A DNA stretch of 62,534 nt from a bacterium (GTDB lineage Bacteria > CSSED10-310 > JAFGSJ01), in contig JAFGSJ010000100.1 in assembly GCA_016934675.1 (NCBI GenBank), positions 1 through 62,534 on the forward strand, in the 5' to 3' direction. Under the pieces are notes generated by a model. That model saw only the letters and a list, made by a program, of their open reading frames with translations. It made no database searches and was not told the origin of the DNA. Below, piece after piece: positions 62,275 to 62,534 of the stretch (the first letter of the stretch is position 1; every line of letters starts with the position of its first letter). Made by a program: the position numbers and the translations under genes.

Positions 62275-62302
62275 GACGTCATACTTGTAGTATACTGACG
62301 TC
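62275..62302. promoter_or_regulatory. Inverted repeat upstream of the winged-helix gene
   Basis: GACGTCA (62275-62281) and TGACGTC (62296-62302) flank inner TACT and AGTA, about 35 bases before the winged-helix ATG. It may be an operator for the winged-helix protein or the terminal repeat region of the element. Confidence 0.5.
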
Positions 62303-62438
62303 TTGTCCGAATGTCAAGTAGTCATGGAAAAAATGTTACCTGAGTGGAAAACGAATGACTTGCCTCGAAATGAGAACGAAAAATGAACAGTGATGGTCCT
62401 GGCTCAATAAATACCGAAAAATAAGAAATCTGCCTGGG

Positions 62439-62534
62439 GAAAGTGGGTTTAATCTTCTCCTTCAGCCTGCCTATGGCTTTGTCCGATGGTTCGACGTGGG
62501 CATATTTCCACCCCCGACCCTTCTGGTCGCGGTG
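62439..62534 (-). pseudogene. Fragment of a group II intron reverse transcriptase/maturase
   Basis: The minus strand from the window edge reads GRGWKYAHVEPSDKAIGRLKEKIKPTF, the pattern at the end of the RT domain of group II intron proteins (...I.PS.KA..R...KI). Homology stops near 62439 although the frame runs on. The N-terminus lies beyond the window. The maturase domain is missing, possibly cut off by the adjacent insertion sequence. Confidence 0.6.

Overview
The window reads as a chromosomal piece of a Gram-negative bacterium, probably anaerobic and from a poorly cultivated lineage. LolA, a heptosyltransferase-type GT9 enzyme and many envelope glycosyltransferases point to an outer membrane. 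Electron-transfer flavoprotein, a B12-type radical SAM enzyme, an ACR3/ArsC arsenic operon and a likely selenoprotein fit anoxic habitats. Secreted peptidases with a dockerin-like tail (M28) or of the gingipain family (C25) suggest polymer degradation. I cannot name the phylum from the sequence. No tRNA, rRNA or CRISPR array was seen.

Layout. 0.2-3.5 kb: primary-type sigma factor and etfBA. 3.8-7.6 kb: a patchy, AT-rich accessory stretch with a toxin-antitoxin-like nucleotidyltransferase pair, a YdeI-like protein, two methyltransferases and small ORFs. 7.9-10.6 kb: two convergent secreted proteins (M28 peptidase, FGE-type lipoprotein). 10.7-18.1 kb: a long minus-strand housekeeping operon (small membrane protein, flippase-like protein, pdxA, rsmA, ftsK, lolA, an ACT-domain protein, an RqcP-like S4 protein). 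18.3-29.3 kb: CBS protein, DUF4412 protein, a MITE, RlmI-like methyltransferase, enolase, three tandem paralogous glycosyltransferases, a GT9 enzyme and RqcH. 29.4-32 kb: ECF sigma factor, zinc-finger anti-sigma candidate with an added DNA-binding-like domain, and an unusual GspF-GspE fusion ATPase. 32-39.8 kb: a sirtuin, membrane glycosyltransferase and hydrolase operon, then a second glycosyltransferase cluster. 40-41.6 kb: a radical SAM enzyme.

41.7-49.1 kb is the most interesting part: an eleven-gene arsenic operon (arsR, ArsP-like permease, arsC, small thioredoxin, arsF-like, acr3, arsM, a selenoprotein candidate, thioredoxin, ccdA-like, tauE-like) behind one strong promoter that overlaps an ArsR-type palindrome. 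Between arsM and the thioredoxin lies a 101-codon frame interrupted by two adjacent UGA codons. It has a good ribosome-binding site, and a hairpin with bacterial SECIS geometry follows directly. I read it as a tandem-selenocysteine (UU) member of a small CC-motif family. The operon as a whole looks like arsenate reduction, methylation and efflux coupled to a thiol/selenol relay fed through CcdA.

49.2-55.1 kb: a GT2-GT39 fusion, a thioesterase and the TldE/TldD pair. 55.1-62.5 kb is a mobile-element graveyard: REP-like palindromes, an IS3 remnant, a frameshifted M3-like peptidase fragment, a C25 peptidase, a frameshifted DDE transposase coupled to a winged-helix gene, and a group II intron reverse-transcriptase fragment running off the right edge.
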